Made by a program: the position numbers and the translations under genes. A stretch of DNA of 64,000 nucleotides, taken from Blautia liquoris. Its GTDB lineage: Bacteria > Bacillota > Clostridia > Lachnospirales > Lachnospiraceae. Positions 8,527 to 17,698 of the stretch are shown piece by piece. The first letter of the stretch is position 1. The number at the start of each line of letters is the position of its first letter. The notes below the pieces were generated by a model that had not been told where the DNA came from, ran no database searches, and saw only the letters and a list, made by a program, of their open reading frames with translations. The stretch spans positions 124,001-188,000 of the forward strand of contig NZ_CP063304.1 of the NCBI RefSeq assembly GCF_015159595.1, written 5' to 3'.

Positions 8527-8654
8527 GAGAGAGTTTCAAGTTTTGTGTAAATGAAAAAAACTGATGTAAAATATGTTAGCAGTGACCCAAGGACAGAACC
8601 ATTCATACAAGGTTTTGTCCTTGTCTGTATTATAACGCTGATTTTTTGCATGTC

Positions 8655-8686
8655 AATAAAACTGGTTAATTGAGACCAGTTTTATT
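8655..8686 (-). terminator. Hairpin at the 3' end of the transposase gene
   Basis: Twelve-base perfect arms AATAAAACTGGT / ACCAGTTTTATT with an 8-base loop overlap the transposase stop codon. On the minus strand the stem ends in TTTTATT, so it likely stops transposase transcription and may shield the element from read-through. Confidence 0.6.
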
Positions 8687-9938
8687 AATAGCCAGCCAAG
8701 CGTTCTTCAAAGTAAATTTCTAGTTGAGAATGGATCACGCCCCAATCCTGCCGATGACCAGTCCATTTTTTGGTTATATCCATTGTGGCCAGATACAACA
8801 TTTTCAACAAGCTGTCATCAGAGGGAAATATCGTCTTGCTTTTCGTGACTTTTCTTAGCTGCCGGTTGAAGCCTTCGATGGCATTCGTGGTGTAGATTAA
8901 GCGGCGGACTGGTTCCGGATATTTGAAGTAAGTAGACAGCGTTGCCCAATTATCTTTCCAAGACTTCGATATCTTAGGGTATTTACTTGCCCATTTATTT
9001 TCAAAATCCTCTAATGCTGACAATGCTACATCTTCTGTGGGGGCGGCATAAACCCTTTTTAAATCGGCCATAAGCACCTTGACATCTTTGTAGGAAACGA
9101 ATCTGGTTGAATTGCGGATCTGATGAATCACACAGTGCTGCACTTCGGTTTTGGGAAACACCGCTTCGATTGCCTGGGGGAAGCCGGAAAGGCCATCTAT
9201 ACATGCGATTAAAATATCACACACACCACGATTTTTTAGTCCATTCATAATGGATAACCAAAACTTTGCACTTTCATTTTCACCAACGTACATCCCCAAA
9301 ACATCTTTATGACCGCTCATATCAATTCCAATGGCGATGTAAACAGCACGCTTTACAATTCGGCCTTCGCTACGCACATGATAGTGAATGGCATCCATAA
9401 AAACAATGGCATAGACTTCTTCCAAAGGGCGTTCCTGCCATTCACGTACAATTGGCAGAATCTTATCTGTGATCCGACTGATTGTGCTATCGGAGATAGC
9501 AATGTCGTAAAGCTCACGCATATGACTTTCGATATCTCCAGTGGTCATGCCTTTTGCGTACATCGAGATAATTTTTTCCTCCATGTCTTGCGTAACGGTA
9601 TTCTGATATTTTTTAATGACCTGAGGTTCAAAGTCCCCATTTCGGTCCCGAGGAATTGCCACATCCATATCTCCATAAGAAGTATGCATGGTTTTGGAAG
9701 AATGACCATTTCTGCTGTTGTCGGTATCCTTGTTTCGATAGTCATACTTTGAATAACCTAATTCTTCATCCAGCTCCTCGTCCAGCACACCTTCCAGTAA
9801 GACAGACATCATGTCCCTCATGACGGAATTGACGTCAGTACCATCCTTGACATGGACATCATTGTTTTTCAGATAGTCTTTCATCATTTCGCGCATGGCT
9901 TGTTTCTGTGGTGATTCATTTCGTGTTCTCTTTGGCAT
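8685..9938 (-). CDS. IS256-family transposase
   Basis: A 417-residue DDE transposase of the mutator-like IS256 group. The catalytic residues are visible in order: Asp in VFMDAIHYHV, Asp in ACIDGLSGFP, and Glu in TTNAIEGFNRQLRK. The CxxH-type stretch QHCVIHQIRN between the second Asp and the Glu is also typical. It is full length and without stops, so probably active. The start at 9938 has GGAGG at good spacing; the longer open frame would add 19 residues reaching the inverted repeat. Confidence 0.95.
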   Translation of the reverse strand: MPKRTRNESPQKQAMREMMKDYLKNNDVHVKDGTDVNSVMRDMMSVLLEGVLDEELDEELGYSKYDYRNKDTDNSRNGHSSKTMHTSYGDMDVAIPRDRNGDFEPQVIKKYQNTVTQDMEEKIISMYAKGMTTGDIESHMRELYDIAISDSTISRITDKILPIVREWQERPLEEVYAIVFMDAIHYHVRSEGRIVKRAVYIAIGIDMSGHKDVLGMYVGENESAKFWLSIMNGLKNRGVCDILIACIDGLSGFPQAIEAVFPKTEVQHCVIHQIRNSTRFVSYKDVKVLMADLKRVYAAPTEDVALSALEDFENKWASKYPKISKSWKDNWATLSTYFKYPEPVRRLIYTTNAIEGFNRQLRKVTKSKTIFPSDDSLLKMLYLATMDITKKWTGHRQDWGVIHSQLEIYFEERLAGY

Positions 9939-10039
9939 AGTAAAACCTCCAAACTGATGTGATTTTATCTTACAACAGTTTGAAGGTTTACACAATCTTT
10001 GAAGGTCTCCCTCAAAGTGCTGCTTCTTTATTTAATAAA

Positions 10040-10831
10040 CTACTTAATTTCCTTTCTCTTAAACACACAACATCCTATACCAACAGCACCTATTCCCCAA
10101 AATAATGATATGCATATGGTCGTTATCAAGTGTGAAATATTTAATCCGGGATTCAGCGACCATCTCCACAAGTAAGGAGGATAGAATTTAAGTACAGCTC
10201 CCTTACTAATTTCATAAGCCGAAGATATATCCTCTGTAGTCAACATATTAGAAACAACTGCTGACATAATGTAACAACTTATAAACAGAAAAATAAAAGA
10301 CATAATTAAAGTTTTCGTTGTGTCCTGAAAAGCAACTGAAAATACCAAGCAAAATGATACAATCGAAAATGCCAGAAAAAACGTAAAAATTATAGTTCTG
10401 AAAAAGTAACCAGCATCCCCGCATATAGCATGAACAAAGTTTTCTACTCCATACTTGAAACATCCTACTACTGCCGAAAAGCAAATCAAGAATCCAACTA
10501 CTAAAAATGTTTTCAGACACTGTACTAAATAGATAGCAATTCTACTATATCCGCAAACAATTTTTAAATTTATTGTACGCTGCTTAAATTGCTCGCTAAA
10601 AAGATAAGCACTATAGCATCCCGTAATAATAATCAATGCTACACCAACGTCCGCCATTTGATTCATGAATACTCCCATTAAATTATTAGGCGTGTTTTGT
10701 ACTATTGGCTCTAAAAGGTACTCATCGCTTGTAAAAAGCAACGTCATCGTACAACAAATAAATAGCATAAAGTAAAACATCCTGCTGTGTACAAGTTGAT
10801 ATATCTCCATTCTTATTAATCGTTTTACCAT
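10040..10831 (-). CDS. LanG/LanE-like ABC permease (second membrane subunit)
   Basis: A 263-residue ABC-2 type membrane protein with about six helices (for example MFYFMLFICCTMTLLF and the C-terminal ICISLFWGIGAVGIGCCVF). Length and its place after one ATPase and another ~220-residue permease match the LanFEG arrangement, where two small permeases and one ATPase expel lantibiotics or similar peptides. It begins 10 bases after the first permease ends. No peptide precursor or modification enzyme is present, so it may be orphan immunity or peptide-sensing resistance. Confidence 0.75.
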   Translation of the reverse strand: MVKRLIRMEIYQLVHSRMFYFMLFICCTMTLLFTSDEYLLEPIVQNTPNNLMGVFMNQMADVGVALIIITGCYSAYLFSEQFKQRTINLKIVCGYSRIAIYLVQCLKTFLVVGFLICFSAVVGCFKYGVENFVHAICGDAGYFFRTIIFTFFLAFSIVSFCLVFSVAFQDTTKTLIMSFIFLFISCYIMSAVVSNMLTTEDISSAYEISKGAVLKFYPPYLWRWSLNPGLNISHLITTICISLFWGIGAVGIGCCVFKRKEIK

Positions 10832-10841
10832 ACACTTCCTC

Positions 10842-11504
10842 CTAAAATTCCGCTTTTCGTATACAAATCAACGACAGAAGCAATAAAACCACGTCCCATA
10901 GCAATAACATGAAAAAATACTTATCTAGCGTCATTAAATTTCCGAGCACTAATTTAGTAGCTCCAACAGGCAGTATATGGGCCATTAAAAGACCTATACT
11001 TGAGCTATTTACACTTAATAGCGTTATTAAATGAAATATAATTGTTACACCTATCGATATTCCTTGATTTTTGGCAACTATTGCGAAGAACGCAGATAAT
11101 AATGCCAAAAACACTCCCAGTAACACATATAAAACAAGAAAAATCTTGTATTCCCTATATTCACTTTTAGAAACTAACGGAATAATGCAAAGAGGGAAAA
11201 TAAGAAGCTGAATCTCTATACACACGATAGTCATAGCAGCTTTCGCAAGTAATATTTTACTTTTCCTATTCCCGGATGATATTTCATATAAAATCTTTCT
11301 ATCCTCATAGTCCTTTGCCATAAAACTTGTTCCATAAAGTGATGCAATGACAATTGTTAAAAACAATTTCTGTGCCAATAAATCAACGCTAATATCTTGC
11401 CCGGCAAACATCACACCATTAATTAACATTATTAGCATTGTAATAATCCAAAATAATTTATCATGCCTTAATTTGTACCATTCATATTTCATCAAACATC
11501 TCAT
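10842..11504 (-). CDS. LanE-like ABC permease (first membrane subunit)
   Basis: A 220-residue membrane protein with about six helices (FWIITMLIMLINGVMFAG near the N-terminus; LLLWDVVLLLLSLICI at the end). The motif YGTSFMAKDYEDRKILYEISSGNRKSKILLAK is the cytosolic loop typical of ABC-2 bacteriocin immunity permeases. Its start shares one base with the stop of the ATPase gene, so the two are translationally coupled. Confidence 0.75.
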   Translation of the reverse strand: MRCLMKYEWYKLRHDKLFWIITMLIMLINGVMFAGQDISVDLLAQKLFLTIVIASLYGTSFMAKDYEDRKILYEISSGNRKSKILLAKAAMTIVCIEIQLLIFPLCIIPLVSKSEYREYKIFLVLYVLLGVFLALLSAFFAIVAKNQGISIGVTIIFHLITLLSVNSSSIGLLMAHILPVGATKLVLGNLMTLDKYFFMLLLWDVVLLLLSLICIRKAEF

Positions 11505-12409
11505 TATCGACCAATCCTTTTGAAAAAGTATTCTTCCAAACTATCCTCTGAGACGGAAATTCCTGCTGGATCAATTCCGTTATCAGCAAACAGATTCATA
11601 ATCTGCAATACTTCCCCTGCTAATTCATATACTCTGATCGTACCATCTTCCATTTCCTTAAAATCATCAGTTTTCAATTGATTTTTTAAAACATGTTTCA
11701 CCTTTGCTGTGTCTTTATCCGTAATTAATACATATCTCTGAGTCTTTTGAGTTAATTCCTCATGAGTTATATTTTCAATAATTTCCCCTTTATTTATTAA
11801 GATGTAGTTATCTACCATTTGATACAACTCGCTGAGGATATGGCTTGATACTAAGATTGTGGCTTTTCTCTTTCTGCTTATCTGCTTAATTAAATTTCGT
11901 ACTTCTAAAATACCGTCCGGATCCAATCCATTTATAGGTTCATCTAAAATCAAAAATTTAGGATCATTAACCAATGCCATTCCTATACCCAGCCTTTGTT
12001 TCATTCCTAATGAAAAATGTTTTACTTTTTTTCCACTTTCATTGCAAAGACCCACTAGCTTTAAAATCTTTTCGATTCTATCAAATGAAACACCATATAA
12101 GATACAAAGCGCCTTTAGATTTTGCTTTGCTGTCATATCTAAGTTTAATGCCGGACCTTCAATGATACATCCGATTTTCTTTCTTTTCTCTGTCAATCCT
12201 TTGATATCAGTTTCGCCGTCTAAAACAACCTGACCTGAAGTAGGATATGCCAAACCTGTAATGATTCTCATCGTAGTTGTTTTACCAGCTCCGTTCCTTC
12301 CGATAAAGCCATAAACCTTTCCTTCTTCTAGTCGTAAATTGATATTACATAAGACCTTATTTTTCGAATAAATCTTATTAACATCCTTCAACTCACAAAT
12401 TATACCCAT
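11504..12409 (-). CDS. LanF-like ABC transporter ATP-binding protein
   Basis: A 301-residue ABC ATPase with Walker A GRNGAGKTT, signature FSLGMKQRLGIG, Walker B FLILDEPINGLDP and switch His in VSSHIL. The Leu-Gly-Met form of the signature and the C-terminal extension of about 80 residues fit the BcrA/LanF group. The start at 12409 has GGAAG 7 bases upstream; the longer frame begins 17 residues earlier without support. A gap of about 100 bases separates it from the kinase gene, room for a separate promoter where the LytTR regulator could act. Confidence 0.87.
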   Translation of the reverse strand: MGIICELKDVNKIYSKNKVLCNINLRLEEGKVYGFIGRNGAGKTTTMRIITGLAYPTSGQVVLDGETDIKGLTEKRKKIGCIIEGPALNLDMTAKQNLKALCILYGVSFDRIEKILKLVGLCNESGKKVKHFSLGMKQRLGIGMALVNDPKFLILDEPINGLDPDGILEVRNLIKQISRKRKATILVSSHILSELYQMVDNYILINKGEIIENITHEELTQKTQRYVLITDKDTAKVKHVLKNQLKTDDFKEMEDGTIRVYELAGEVLQIMNLFADNGIDPAGISVSEDSLEEYFFKRIGR

Positions 12410-12512
12410 AATTCTTCCTACTCCTTCCTCTAGACTGCATATTATCAAAGAATCATTCAAACCACAATACCCATTAACGCAACGGTCAGATTACATTACT
12501 GAATGGTATATT

Positions 12513-13820
12513 TCATTTAAGTGGCAAGATAACAACTGCCGTAAAGCTCTCTTTTTCAATATAATATTTGAAATCACCATTATTACGTTCTATCGCTGTC
12601 TTTATGGATTTCAAACCATACCCATGAGTGTCCAATTCACTTTTGCTTGTCATTAACTTTTCCCCCTGGATATTCAAAGCTCCTTTATACGGATTTTTTA
12701 TTTTTATAGCCAGTCCTCCTTTATATGAGAAATATTTCACTTCTATACATCTTTCTTCCAGGTTACTCCTTAATACTGCCTCTATTGCATTATCAAGCAA
12801 ATTATCCATGATGGCTGAAATATCTACTGGACTAATTTCTAACTTTGGAACTTCATCCACAAGCAAAATCAACTCTATATCCTTGCTCTTACAAACAGCT
12901 GAATATTTACTCATAATCACATCCACAATTGAATTTCCACTTTTTATAACAGGTTTCATGTTATCTAAGCGCTCACCCAGCTGATCGACATATTCTCTTG
13001 CCTGGCCTACTTGTGCTCCATCTAGTAAATGGGATACATTAGCCATATGTTTTTTTATATCATGACGTATATTTTTTAATTCCGATGCCATATGCATTTG
13101 GTAGCTCACTATTTTATCCAACTCACTACTTCTCAACTGAAATATCTCAAGTTCAGTTTGTCGTTCATAGGCCCAACATATTTTTCCAAAAAAATAAATT
13201 ACTCCGATCCCCATAATCAGTATGAGATACGATAATACAATCACATATTTCAAATTATTTGATAACTGATTATTATTCGTTAAATTGCTTTCGATAAATA
13301 TGCACAACTGTAACATCTCTATAAAAACTACAAACATAAGATCTAATATGTACCAATATTTTCGTGGCAGCTTCGGTTGTAGTTTATTAATATATCTAAC
13401 AAAAATAATTCCACACACGATCACTATTAATTTAATCCCCAATGTGAATACCGTTTCCATTAGAGTACTGTTAATTAATGTTGACGAAAACTGTTGTGGT
13501 AAGGAGAATACAATGTTAGCTATGCACATCTCACTCGCTCCCACTATATACATGCCCAAAATCAAATAGAAAATTTTCGTACACATATTTCCTTGAAAAA
13601 TCATCTCACTAAATACACCAAATAAACCAAGCATTATTAATGGTTTTACAAAAATATTAACACTCAGTAAGTTGTTTGCTGCTGCTCCGATAATCATGCA
13701 TGCAAACAGTATAGTTAAACCTAGTCCTTTTTCAATTTTTTTAGGCAATACACTCCATGGAATCGCCAGTATACTTCCTACTTCCACTAAGGAAAATGCA
13801 TAATTAGCAAAATCTCTCAT
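12513..13820 (-). CDS. GHKL-family sensor histidine kinase (AgrC/ComD-like)
   Basis: A 435-residue membrane kinase. About six helices span residues 5-215 and would sense an extracellular peptide. A coiled linker leads to the phospho-acceptor His in the ELKNIRHDIKKHMANVSHL segment. The C-terminal GHKL ATPase domain has the N-box MDNLLDNAIEAV and the glycine box DTHGYGLKSIKTAIE. This layout is that of peptide-pheromone or bacteriocin-sensing kinases paired with LytTR regulators. It shares one base with the regulator gene upstream. Confidence 0.88.
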   Translation of the reverse strand: MRDFANYAFSLVEVGSILAIPWSVLPKKIEKGLGLTILFACMIIGAAANNLLSVNIFVKPLIMLGLFGVFSEMIFQGNMCTKIFYLILGMYIVGASEMCIANIVFSLPQQFSSTLINSTLMETVFTLGIKLIVIVCGIIFVRYINKLQPKLPRKYWYILDLMFVVFIEMLQLCIFIESNLTNNNQLSNNLKYVIVLSYLILIMGIGVIYFFGKICWAYERQTELEIFQLRSSELDKIVSYQMHMASELKNIRHDIKKHMANVSHLLDGAQVGQAREYVDQLGERLDNMKPVIKSGNSIVDVIMSKYSAVCKSKDIELILLVDEVPKLEISPVDISAIMDNLLDNAIEAVLRSNLEERCIEVKYFSYKGGLAIKIKNPYKGALNIQGEKLMTSKSELDTHGYGLKSIKTAIERNNGDFKYYIEKESFTAVVILPLK

Positions 13821-14569
13821 TATAATTGTCCCTCTCTATAAATATCATCCAGAAATGAGTCTAAGACCTGTTTTCTTTTCCTCCGACTCATAATTAACTC
13901 TTGACCATTATCTAAATATACCGTTGTTTCACCAACACTAATGACAAACTTCGCATTTACTATACAAGTCCTATGGATATCAAGAAACTCTAATGCAATA
14001 AATTTCCTGACTATATCAGAAAATTTATAATGGTATAATCGAAATTTTCCATAAACCGTATACATATATATTTCTCTATTAATAACCTCAAAATAGATGA
14101 TATTATTCAATGGGAGCTTTAACTCCAAGATTTTATCTGCATTTTTTTCACCATATACTTGAAAAAATTGTATCTCAGGTTTTTCTTCTTTTATTTTTTT
14201 TACTACTCGCTTTACTGTATCCCCTAAGTATTTCTTCAAGTTATTTTTAGGCAAAAAACCAATAATATCATGTTGGAACATATTCAGTGCCTCATGCTCA
14301 TAGGCAGTCATAAATATTAATTTGAAATTTTTGTCCAGTGCACGCAATTTCTGCGCAACGATTTTTCCATTCATATCTGGCATATCTATATCTAGAAATA
14401 TAATATCAAAATATGGGATATTAGCACGAAACTCATCAACTAACTTTTTACCACTTTGATATTCCTTAAAATTAATATTCACTTTATATTTCTTAAATTC
14501 TGCATGAATAACCGGAAGAACACTCTTCAAAAAATAATTATCATCATCGCAAAAAGCTATATTTATCAT
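13820..14569 (-). CDS. LytTR-family response regulator
   Basis: A 249-residue regulator with an N-terminal receiver domain (acidic pocket FCDDD; phospho-acceptor Asp in IIFLDIDMPDMNG; switch Thr in MTAYEHE) and a C-terminal LytTR DNA-binding domain (FLDIHRTCIVNAKFVISV). LytTR proteins bind pairs of short direct repeats spaced about two turns apart. It is the first gene of the operon regulator-kinase-ABC and has AGGAGA upstream of the ATG. Likely targets are its own operon or the gap before the ATPase gene. Confidence 0.9.
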   Translation of the reverse strand: MINIAFCDDDNYFLKSVLPVIHAEFKKYKVNINFKEYQSGKKLVDEFRANIPYFDIIFLDIDMPDMNGKIVAQKLRALDKNFKLIFMTAYEHEALNMFQHDIIGFLPKNNLKKYLGDTVKRVVKKIKEEKPEIQFFQVYGEKNADKILELKLPLNNIIYFEVINREIYMYTVYGKFRLYHYKFSDIVRKFIALEFLDIHRTCIVNAKFVISVGETTVYLDNGQELIMSRRKRKQVLDSFLDDIYREGQL

Positions 14570-14604
14570 ATTCTCTCCTATTAAATGTTACCACTATTCT
14601 AAAA

Positions 14605-14633
14605 ATTATATCATCTTCAGTTTCACAAGACAA
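14605..14633 (-). promoter_or_regulatory. Predicted promoter of the LytTR/ABC operon
   Basis: On the minus strand TTGTCT (14633-14628) and TATAAT (14610-14605) are separated by 17 bases, 36 bases before the regulator start. It lies back to back with the clpB promoter. Confidence 0.6.
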
Positions 14634-14660
14634 TGTGGATTTGAAGAATATACGCTGTTT

Positions 14661-14703
14661 TTAGCACTCACCTCTTGACAGTGCTAACAAGTGGTGATAT
14701 AGT
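14661..14703 (+). promoter_or_regulatory. CIRCE operator overlapping the clpB promoter
   Basis: TTAGCACTC (14661-14669), nine bases, then CAGTGCTAA (14679-14687): the HrcA operator CIRCE with one mismatch in the right arm. The promoter overlaps it: -35 TTGACA (14675-14680), 17 bases, -10 TATAGT (14698-14703). HrcA bound here would cover the -35, so clpB should be repressed by HrcA and induced by heat or protein misfolding. Confidence 0.9.
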
Positions 14704-14831
14704 CACGATATAACAAAGTGATGTGGTTCTAAAGCCCATTTCTCATTAAAATATAGAGCCAGGGAGCTGGATCTTTTGTTTTACGAAGTTGGATGAATAG
14801 TGTTAATATGATAGATTGGAGGCAAAAAAGT

Positions 14832-17435
14832 ATGAATATAAGCAAGTTTACACAGAAATCACTGGATGCTGTGCAAAACCTGGAGAAGACTGCCTACGAT
14901 TTTGGTAATCAGGAGATAGAGCAGGAGCACCTGCTCTACTGTCTGTTACATCAGGAAGACAGCCTGATCTTAAAGATGATTGAGAAGATGGAGATTCAGA
15001 AGGAACATTTTCTGAAGAACTTGGATAATCTGCTGAATGGCAGAGTGAAAGTGCAGGGCGGACAGCCCTATATTGGACAGTATCTGAACAAAACACTGAT
15101 TAATGCCGAGGATGAGGCAAAGGCGATGGGAGATGAATATGTATCTGTCGAGCATCTGTTCCTCGCCATGATGAAAAACCCGAATTCGAACATTAAGAAA
15201 TTGATGAAAGAATATGGAATTACCAGAGACAGATTTTTAAAAGCTCTGGAAAGTGTCAGAGGAAATCAGAGGGTTACAAACGATAATCCAGAGGCAACCT
15301 ATGATACGTTGGAGAAGTATGGAGTTAATCTGGTTGATCGTGCAAGGGAACAGAAGCTGGATCCCGTCATCGGCAGAGACGAAGAGATTCGAAATGTGGT
15401 CCGGATTCTGTCGCGTAAGACTAAGAATAATCCGGTTCTGATCGGTGAACCCGGTGTCGGCAAGACGGCAGTTGTGGAAGGACTGGCACAACGAATTGTA
15501 AAGGGAGATGTCCCGGAAGCACTAAAAGAAAAGACAATCTTTTCTCTGGATATGGGAGCTCTAGTTGCAGGCGCCAAATACAGAGGAGAGTTTGAAGAAC
15601 GTCTCAAAGCCGTTTTGGAAGAAGTCAGAAAGAGCGAAGGGAAAATTATCCTGTTTATCGATGAACTTCATCTGATCGTCGGTGCCGGAAAGACGGATGG
15701 AGCCATGGATGCCGGAAATATGTTAAAGCCCATGCTGGCAAGAGGTGAACTACACTGTATTGGTGCGACAACGCTGGATGAGTACCGCGAATATATTGAG
15801 AAAGATGCAGCACTTGAGAGACGTTTCCAGCCAGTCATGGTGGATGAACCAAACGTTGAGGATACGATTTCCATTCTTCGAGGCCTAAAGGAACGCTACG
15901 AAGTGTTCCATGGCGTGAAGATTACAGACAGTGCACTGGTTGCAGCTGCGACACTGTCGGATCGCTATATCAGCGACCGCTTTCTTCCGGATAAAGCTAT
16001 TGATCTGGTCGACGAGGCCTGTGCTCTGATAAAGACAGAACTTGATTCCATGCCGACGGAGTTGGATGAGCAGCGCCGCAGGATCATGCAGATGGATATC
16101 GAAGTTGCAGCGCTGAAAAAGGAAACCGACAATCTCAGCAAGGAACGCCTTGAGAGTTTACAGAAAGAACTGGCGGAACAAAGAGATGCATTTAATGCAC
16201 AGAAGGCTCAGTGGGAGAATGAAAAGTCTTCGGTTGATAAATTATCTGCTCTTCGCGAGCAGATTGAAGACTTAAACCGCCAGATCGAGCACGCGCAGCA
16301 GAATTATGATTTGAACAAAGCCGCTGAACTGCAGTATGGTGAGCTTCCGAAACTCCAGCAGCAGTTAGAAGTGGAAGAAGAAAAGGTGAAAAATGCTGAT
16401 CTGTCGTTGGTACACGAGAACGTTACTGATGAGGAGATCGCCAGAATTGTGTCCAAGTGGACTGGAATTCCTGTTGCGAGACTGACAGAGGGGGAGCGGA
16501 TGAAGCTCCTCGGCCTGGAAGATCAGCTTCATAGACGGGTAATCGGACAAAATGAAGCGGTTTCACTGGTTTCTGATGCGATTATCCGTTCAAAGGCAGG
16601 AATTAAGGATCCCACAAAACCGATTGGCTCTTTTCTGTTTCTGGGTCCGACCGGTGTCGGAAAGACAGAACTTGCAAAAACTTTGGCAAGACAGCTTTTT
16701 GATGATGAGAACAACATGGTTCGTATTGATATGAGTGAATATATGGAGAAATACTCCGTATCGCGTCTGATCGGAGCACCTCCGGGATATGTGGGCTATG
16801 AAGAAGGCGGCCAGCTCACAGAAGCGGTTCGCAGAAAACCATATTCAGTCGTTCTTTTCGATGAGATCGAAAAGGCGCATCCCGATGTGTTTAATGTTTT
16901 GCTTCAAGTTCTGGATGACGGGCGGATTACCGATTCACAAGGCCGCACCGTTGACTTTAAGAATACGATCCTCATCATGACCTCCAATATTGGTTCTTCC
17001 TATCTTCTAGATGGGATTCGTTCTGACGGCAGCATCAGCGAAGAGGCGCAGCAGATGGTTCATAATGATCTGCGGTCACACTTCCGTCCGGAGTTTCTGA
17101 ACCGGCTGGATGAGATTATCCTATTTAAACCTCTGACGCAAGACAACATCGGGGATATTGTGGACCTTCTGATGGAAGAGCTCAACCAGAGGCTGGGGAC
17201 ACAAGAGTTGTCTATCGAACTTACAGACAGAGCGAAAAGGTTTATTGTTCTTGGCGGGTATGATCCCGTGTATGGGGCAAGACCGCTGAAACGTTATATA
17301 CAGAAAAATGTTGAGACACTGACTGCAAAGCTGATTCTGGAAGGCTCTGTCCACACAGGAGATACAGTTTTGATTGACGTCAGAGATGATAAGCTGGAGG
17401 CGATGATTAAACCTCAGGTTGAGGTGGTATCGTGA
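14832..17435 (+). CDS. clpB: ATP-dependent chaperone ClpB
   Basis: A hexameric disaggregase that threads aggregated proteins with DnaK help. 867 residues: Clp N-domain (about 1-145), AAA-1 with Walker [10 protein letters not shown] and Walker [10 protein letters not shown], a coiled-coil middle domain (about 400-520; Leu/Glu/Lys/Gln-rich), and AAA-2 with GPTGVGKTE and [14 protein letters not shown]. The middle domain marks ClpB instead of ClpC or ClpA. The start at 14832 has GGAGG 9 bases upstream; an in-frame ATG at 14793 adds 13 unconserved residues. Control is by the CIRCE site upstream. The DUF4250 gene overlaps its stop. Confidence 0.97.
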   Translation: MNISKFTQKSLDAVQNLEKTAYDFGNQEIEQEHLLYCLLHQEDSLILKMIEKMEIQKEHFLKNLDNLLNGRVKVQGGQPYIGQYLNKTLINAEDEAKAMGDEYVSVEHLFLAMMKNPNSNIKKLMKEYGITRDRFLKALESVRGNQRVTNDNPEATYDTLEKYGVNLVDRAREQKLDPVIGRDEEIRNVVRILSRKTKNNPVLIGEPGVGKTAVVEGLAQRIVKGDVPEALKEKTIFSLDMGALVAGAKYRGEFEERLKAVLEEVRKSEGKIILFIDELHLIVGAGKTDGAMDAGNMLKPMLARGELHCIGATTLDEYREYIEKDAALERRFQPVMVDEPNVEDTISILRGLKERYEVFHGVKITDSALVAAATLSDRYISDRFLPDKAIDLVDEACALIKTELDSMPTELDEQRRRIMQMDIEVAALKKETDNLSKERLESLQKELAEQRDAFNAQKAQWENEKSSVDKLSALREQIEDLNRQIEHAQQNYDLNKAAELQYGELPKLQQQLEVEEEKVKNADLSLVHENVTDEEIARIVSKWTGIPVARLTEGERMKLLGLEDQLHRRVIGQNEAVSLVSDAIIRSKAGIKDPTKPIGSFLFLGPTGVGKTELAKTLARQLFDDENNMVRIDMSEYMEKYSVSRLIGAPPGYVGYEEGGQLTEAVRRKPYSVVLFDEIEKAHPDVFNVLLQVLDDGRITDSQGRTVDFKNTILIMTSNIGSSYLLDGIRSDGSISEEAQQMVHNDLRSHFRPEFLNRLDEIILFKPLTQDNIGDIVDLLMEELNQRLGTQELSIELTDRAKRFIVLGGYDPVYGARPLKRYIQKNVETLTAKLILEGSVHTGDTVLIDVRDDKLEAMIKPQVEVVS

Positions 17436-17605
17436 TGCCAAAAGATCCCTATATGCTGCTGAGTTTTGTGAATACGCAGCTGCGGGATACGTACCATTCA
17501 CTCTCTGATCTCTGCCAGAGCTTCCAAGTAAAAGAAAGAGAGATCATTGACAAGCTGTCAGCAGTTGACTACGATTATGATGAAAAATTAAATCAGTTTG
17601 TATAA
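17435..17605 (+). CDS. DUF4250 domain-containing small protein
   Basis: A 56-residue protein beginning [18 protein letters not shown], which is the DUF4250 signature, with a predicted helical body (LSDLCQSFQVKEREIIDKL). Function unknown. The ATG at 17435-17437 overlaps the clpB stop, so it is coupled to clpB and should also be heat-induced. A terminator follows directly. Similar tiny genes are widespread in Clostridia. Confidence 0.85.
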   Translation: MPKDPYMLLSFVNTQLRDTYHSLSDLCQSFQVKEREIIDKLSAVDYDYDEKLNQFV

Positions 17606-17616
17606 AAGTATTAAAA

Positions 17617-17646
17617 CTGGCTGCCGCACTGCGGCGGCCTTTTCTA
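17617..17646 (+). terminator. Rho-independent terminator after clpB-DUF4250
   Basis: GGCTGCCGC / GCGGCGGCC stem with a 3-base loop (one G-T pair), followed by TTTTCTATTT. Confidence 0.85.
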
Positions 17647-17698
17647 TTTACAGAAAACCCGCTTTCGTTTATACTTAAAGGGACTTTGGAGGTTAGAC

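Larger units (their letters stand above)
8519..10019 (-). mobile_element. IS256-family insertion sequence with 8-bp target duplication
   Basis: The element proper is 8527-10011 (1485 bp). Its ends are imperfect 25-base inverted repeats matching at 19 of 25 positions: left begins GAGAGAGTTTCAAG, right (reverse strand) begins GGGAGACCTTCAAAG, and both contain TTGTGTAAA at the inner edge. It is flanked by a perfect duplication TCAAAGTG at 8519-8526 and 10012-10019, the 8 bp expected for IS256. The intact transposase and perfect duplication point to a fairly recent insertion. It sits just past the stop of the permease gene at 10040 and has replaced the 3' side of the frame at 8227. Confidence 0.93.

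Noticed and set aside
8182-8651. Minus-strand frames of 60-90 residues near 8.2-8.6 kb
   Set aside because: They overlap the decayed plus-strand frame and the IS256 end, have no ribosome sites and no recognisable families.
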